Origin: Thermotoga sp. SG1
Lineage (GTDB): Bacteria > Thermotogota > Thermotogae > Thermotogales > Thermotogaceae
NCBI RefSeq assembly: GCF_002865985.1
Contig: NZ_LNDD01000004.1
Coordinates: forward strand, 248,001-312,000
DNA: 64,000 nt
Direction: 5' to 3'
In this document: positions 61,670-64,000 of the stretch, in pieces
How the letters are laid out: every line of letters begins with the position of its first letter
How positions within the stretch are numbered: the first letter of the stretch is position 1
Notes under the pieces: generated by a model
The model's database searches: none
What the model was told of the DNA's origin: nothing
Seen by the model: the letters and a program-made list of their open reading frames with translations, nothing else
Position numbers and translations under genes: made by a program

Positions 61670-63474
61670 AAAAAATTGGCGTCGTGACGGGTATCTTCGA
61701 ATCCAACCCCTATGAGTTCTTCGTAAGGATGGTTTCAGAAGGTGATCACCAAGCCTACGCCCAGATAGAAGACATTGTAAGGGTGGAGTATATCTCGGGC
61801 TACGGAGAGGTGGTAACCTACGGTGTGGTTGTCGACATACAGAACAGATGGGATGGTGATCTGAGAAATGGTTACGAAGAGGATGTGGCACTCGAAGGTC
61901 TGAAACCAGCCTACCCAATATACATCGCGAGGGTGAAGGTGACGAGGTCTTTCTTGAAAAAAAACGGTCAGCTCTCCGAGACGGCTCCCGAGATCCCTCC
62001 CGCTATTGGATCTCCCGTGTTCCTTGCAGAAGATGAGGAAATAGACATAGCACTGGGATTCGACGAATTGAAGAACAAAAACGTTGCGCTCCCGGTGGGC
62101 GTTCTCAAAAACGGCAAACCCGCTTACCTAGATCTGAGGTACATACTAGGAGACAACGGGGCACACATCAACGTTTCGGGACAGTCCGGTGTGGCTGCGA
62201 AGACCTCCTATACCACCTTCCTGGTGAAATCGATGATGGAAACGTCCTGGAAGACATCGGGAGAGCTAATGGAACTTCTAAGGGAAGCAAGATACATCAT
62301 TTTCAACGTCAAGGGAGAAAGTTTGATGTTTCTTGACCGCACTTCAAAGGAATGGGAGTCGGAGAAGAAAAAGTGGGAAGAGATGTACAGGGTGCTTGGA
62401 ATAGAACCAAAACCGTTTGAAAACGCAGTCTTCTACGCTCCGAGTAGACAAAAGGGTACTTACGTTCCCGCCGTGAACAAGCGTATGAGTGGAGTGAAAG
62501 TTTACGGCTGGGACGTTTTCGACATCGTTGAAATGGGACTTTTAGAACTCATGTTCGATCCGGACGAGATGGCAAAGAATCAAAACTTTCAGCTGGCAGT
62601 ATGGTCACTTCAAGAATACCTCACCCAGAGAATGGAAGAAATCTACCAGGAATTCCTGAGGAAGGGCTACATCAAAGACAAGCAGAAACTTCCCTCTCAG
62701 GCACTGAGAGAAATCGTCGTTTCTAAAGGAGAGATCGTGGACATTCCCCTTGATCTCGATGATCTGATAACCCAGTTGAAGGAAGGAAAGGCAAGAGAGT
62801 ACCTCGAAAAAGAAAACGTTCAACGTCAGACCATCAGCATGCTGATTCGAAGACTGAAGACCGCTCAGAAAATGGACTTCGACAGACTGTGGATAAAGCC
62901 TCCCCTGAATCCCACCGTCGGGGTGGAGTACAGAATAAACTGGAACGTACCTGGAAGGGTGACCGTTGTGGACATCTCTAAACTGAGGACTCGGGCCCAG
63001 GCGTTCGTGGTGGGTGCTATTCTCTCTGAAGTGATGAGAGAAAAAGAAACAAACAACGGTTTCACCCAGCCCGTTTTCATCTTCCTTGATGAACTCAACA
63101 AGTACGCACCGAGACACGGTGGTGGTGCGCTTGCGAACATCTTCAGGGATGTGGCAGAACGGGGCAGATCGTTCAGGGTGATTCTCATCGGTGCGGAACA
63201 GACCGCCTCCGAGGTCGACTACAGGGTGATCACACAGGCTGCCACCGTTGTGGTTGGAAGGCAGAAAGGTGCAGAGCTTCTGAAGCCAGAGTACTCACAC
63301 CTCACGGATCACTACAAGAGAAAAGCTGCTCTTTTGAAGCAGGGTGAAGTGATAGTGGATCAACCGTTTTTAAACCTTCCACTCACAGTGAAGTTTCCGC
63401 TTCCGGCGTGGTGCACAAGAGAGGATGGCTACGTTTCAGATGGTGAAGACGAAGATGACGATTACATCATCTGA
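61666..63474 (+). CDS. HerA-like hexameric ATPase
   Basis: 602 residues. N-terminal HAS-barrel-like domain (IGVVTGIFESNPYEFFVRMVSEGD) and an FtsK/HerA-type ATPase: P-loop variant INVSGQSGVAAKTSYTTFLVKSM, Walker B PVFIFLDELNKYAPRHG, sensor segment SFRVILIGAEQTASEVDYRVITQAATVVVGRQ. HerA partners with the nuclease NurA in DNA end resection; no NurA gene lies in the window. Acidic C-terminus. ATG overlaps the exporter stop. 3' end converges with the histidine kinase. Confidence 0.85.
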   Translation: MKKIGVVTGIFESNPYEFFVRMVSEGDHQAYAQIEDIVRVEYISGYGEVVTYGVVVDIQNRWDGDLRNGYEEDVALEGLKPAYPIYIARVKVTRSFLKKNGQLSETAPEIPPAIGSPVFLAEDEEIDIALGFDELKNKNVALPVGVLKNGKPAYLDLRYILGDNGAHINVSGQSGVAAKTSYTTFLVKSMMETSWKTSGELMELLREARYIIFNVKGESLMFLDRTSKEWESEKKKWEEMYRVLGIEPKPFENAVFYAPSRQKGTYVPAVNKRMSGVKVYGWDVFDIVEMGLLELMFDPDEMAKNQNFQLAVWSLQEYLTQRMEEIYQEFLRKGYIKDKQKLPSQALREIVVSKGEIVDIPLDLDDLITQLKEGKAREYLEKENVQRQTISMLIRRLKTAQKMDFDRLWIKPPLNPTVGVEYRINWNVPGRVTVVDISKLRTRAQAFVVGAILSEVMREKETNNGFTQPVFIFLDELNKYAPRHGGGALANIFRDVAERGRSFRVILIGAEQTASEVDYRVITQAATVVVGRQKGAELLKPEYSHLTDHYKRKAALLKQGEVIVDQPFLNLPLTVKFPLPAWCTREDGYVSDGEDEDDDYII

Positions 63475-64000
63475 ACCAGACGGTGAATTCTGATCCCACA
63501 AGCCACCGGGATTTGAATTCCAGTTTGTATCCCATCATGTCGCACAGATGCTTCACAATGGAGAGTCCAAGACCCGATCCAGGAGCCATCTTCGGGGCTT
63601 CCGAGCCTCTATAGAAACGCTCGAATATCCTTTCTTTCTCTTCTTCTTTTATTCCGATTCCCTGATCCTTCACTGCCAGTTTCTCCTCCGATATAGAGAC
63701 TTCCACTTCAGATTCCGGGTACGAGTATTTTACAGCGTTGGAGAGCAGGTTTTTCAGGATCGTATAGAAGACAAACCGGTCGGTTTCAACAGTTTCAACA
63801 TTTACAGAAAGCTTCACCCTGATCTTTTTGGATACGATCTTTTCGTAAAGATCATCAAGAGATCTCTCGAGCACTTCCCTTACAGGAACACGTTCCATTT
63901 TGAGTTCGTAGAGTCCTAGCTGTATCATGGTGAGGAGCTTCAGCTGTCTGATGATCGTCTCCATTCTGTTCAGTGAGCGGTCTATTTTGTCGAGTATTTC
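63467..64000 (-). CDS. Sensor histidine kinase (partial, N-terminus beyond the window)
   Basis: The C-terminal 177 residues of a two-component kinase; the frame stays open to the window edge. End of the dimerisation helix EILDKIDRSLNRMETIIRQLKLLTMIQLGLYEL, N box LKNLLSNAVKYSYPESEV, G1 VKDQGIGIKEE, F box RIFERFYRGSE, G2 PGSGLGLSIVKHL, ending in EFTVWFR. The His box lies outside the window. Confidence 0.93.
   Translation of the reverse strand, partial: EILDKIDRSLNRMETIIRQLKLLTMIQLGLYELKMERVPVREVLERSLDDLYEKIVSKKIRVKLSVNVETVETDRFVFYTILKNLLSNAVKYSYPESEVEVSISEEKLAVKDQGIGIKEEEKERIFERFYRGSEAPKMAPGSGLGLSIVKHLCDMMGYKLEFKSRWLVGSEFTVWFR

Noticed and set aside
1-64000. CRISPR array, insertion sequence, rRNA or prophage
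   Set aside because: I saw no regularly spaced repeats, transposase motifs, rRNA stretches or phage genes on either strand.

Overview
The window comes from a hyperthermophilic Thermotoga chromosome. The gene order follows what I remember of the T. maritima MSB8 TM1200-TM1258 stretch: a maltose/galactan operon, an Mbx-type membrane oxidoreductase, a mannan operon, a GH38 operon, uvrD-ychF-tRNA, pur genes, then nadE-aspC. Where I can recall MSB8 proteins (PurH, for example), these sequences are clearly homologous but differ at many positions. A sister species of the T. neapolitana type is therefore more likely than MSB8 itself; this is inference from memory, not an alignment. Coding density is very high, most neighbours overlap by 1-25 bases, and GTG/TTG starts with strong GGAGG ribosome-binding sites are common.

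Left arm, minus strand (1-10521): a partial sugar-ABC operon (binding protein plus permease cut by the window edge) that looks AT-richer than its surroundings, then a galactan operon read leftward: malE, malF, an unusually long malG, a secreted GH53 endo-galactanase with a carbohydrate-binding tail, and a LacI-type repressor as last gene. No ATPase is encoded in this operon.

Plus strand 10850-21402: a 13-gene operon for a membrane-bound Mrp-antiporter/NiFe-hydrogenase-like complex of the Mbx type. The hydrogenase-like large subunit keeps only part of the NiFe cysteines. The last subunit is a fusion of an 8Fe ferredoxin with a glutamate-synthase-small-subunit-like flavoprotein, which suggests a ferredoxin:NAD(P) reaction coupled to ion pumping. 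A bidirectional terminator closes the operon.

Minus strand 21429-32154: a beta-mannan module. A secreted GH5 mannanase with a CBM27-like tail, a GH130 mannosyl phosphorylase and a ROK regulator form one unit; an Opp/Dpp-type importer (binding protein, two permeases, two ATPases) followed by a LacI regulator forms the next.

Minus strand 32312-42030: an eight-gene overlapping operon with a complete ABC importer (including its ATPase), a MngB-like GH38 mannosidase, a GT4 glycosyltransferase, a mannosylglycerate/glucosylglycerate-synthase-like glycosyltransferase and an RpiR/SIS regulator. I read it as a candidate module for uptake, breakdown and synthesis of an alpha-mannosyl (possibly mannosyl-glucosyl-glycerate-like) solute. 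It is followed by a frameshifted unknown gene (42156-42928), a UvrD-type helicase, a small membrane protein, ychF and an acidic-tailed small protein.

Plus strand 46902-63474: tRNA-Pro(CGG), the purine operon purCSQLFNHDM, an unknown membrane protein and nadE; then a HAD hydrolase on the minus strand, and aspC, an ABC exporter half-molecule and a HerA-like ATPase on the plus strand. The window ends inside a sensor histidine kinase on the minus strand. I saw no CRISPR array, rRNA or insertion sequence.
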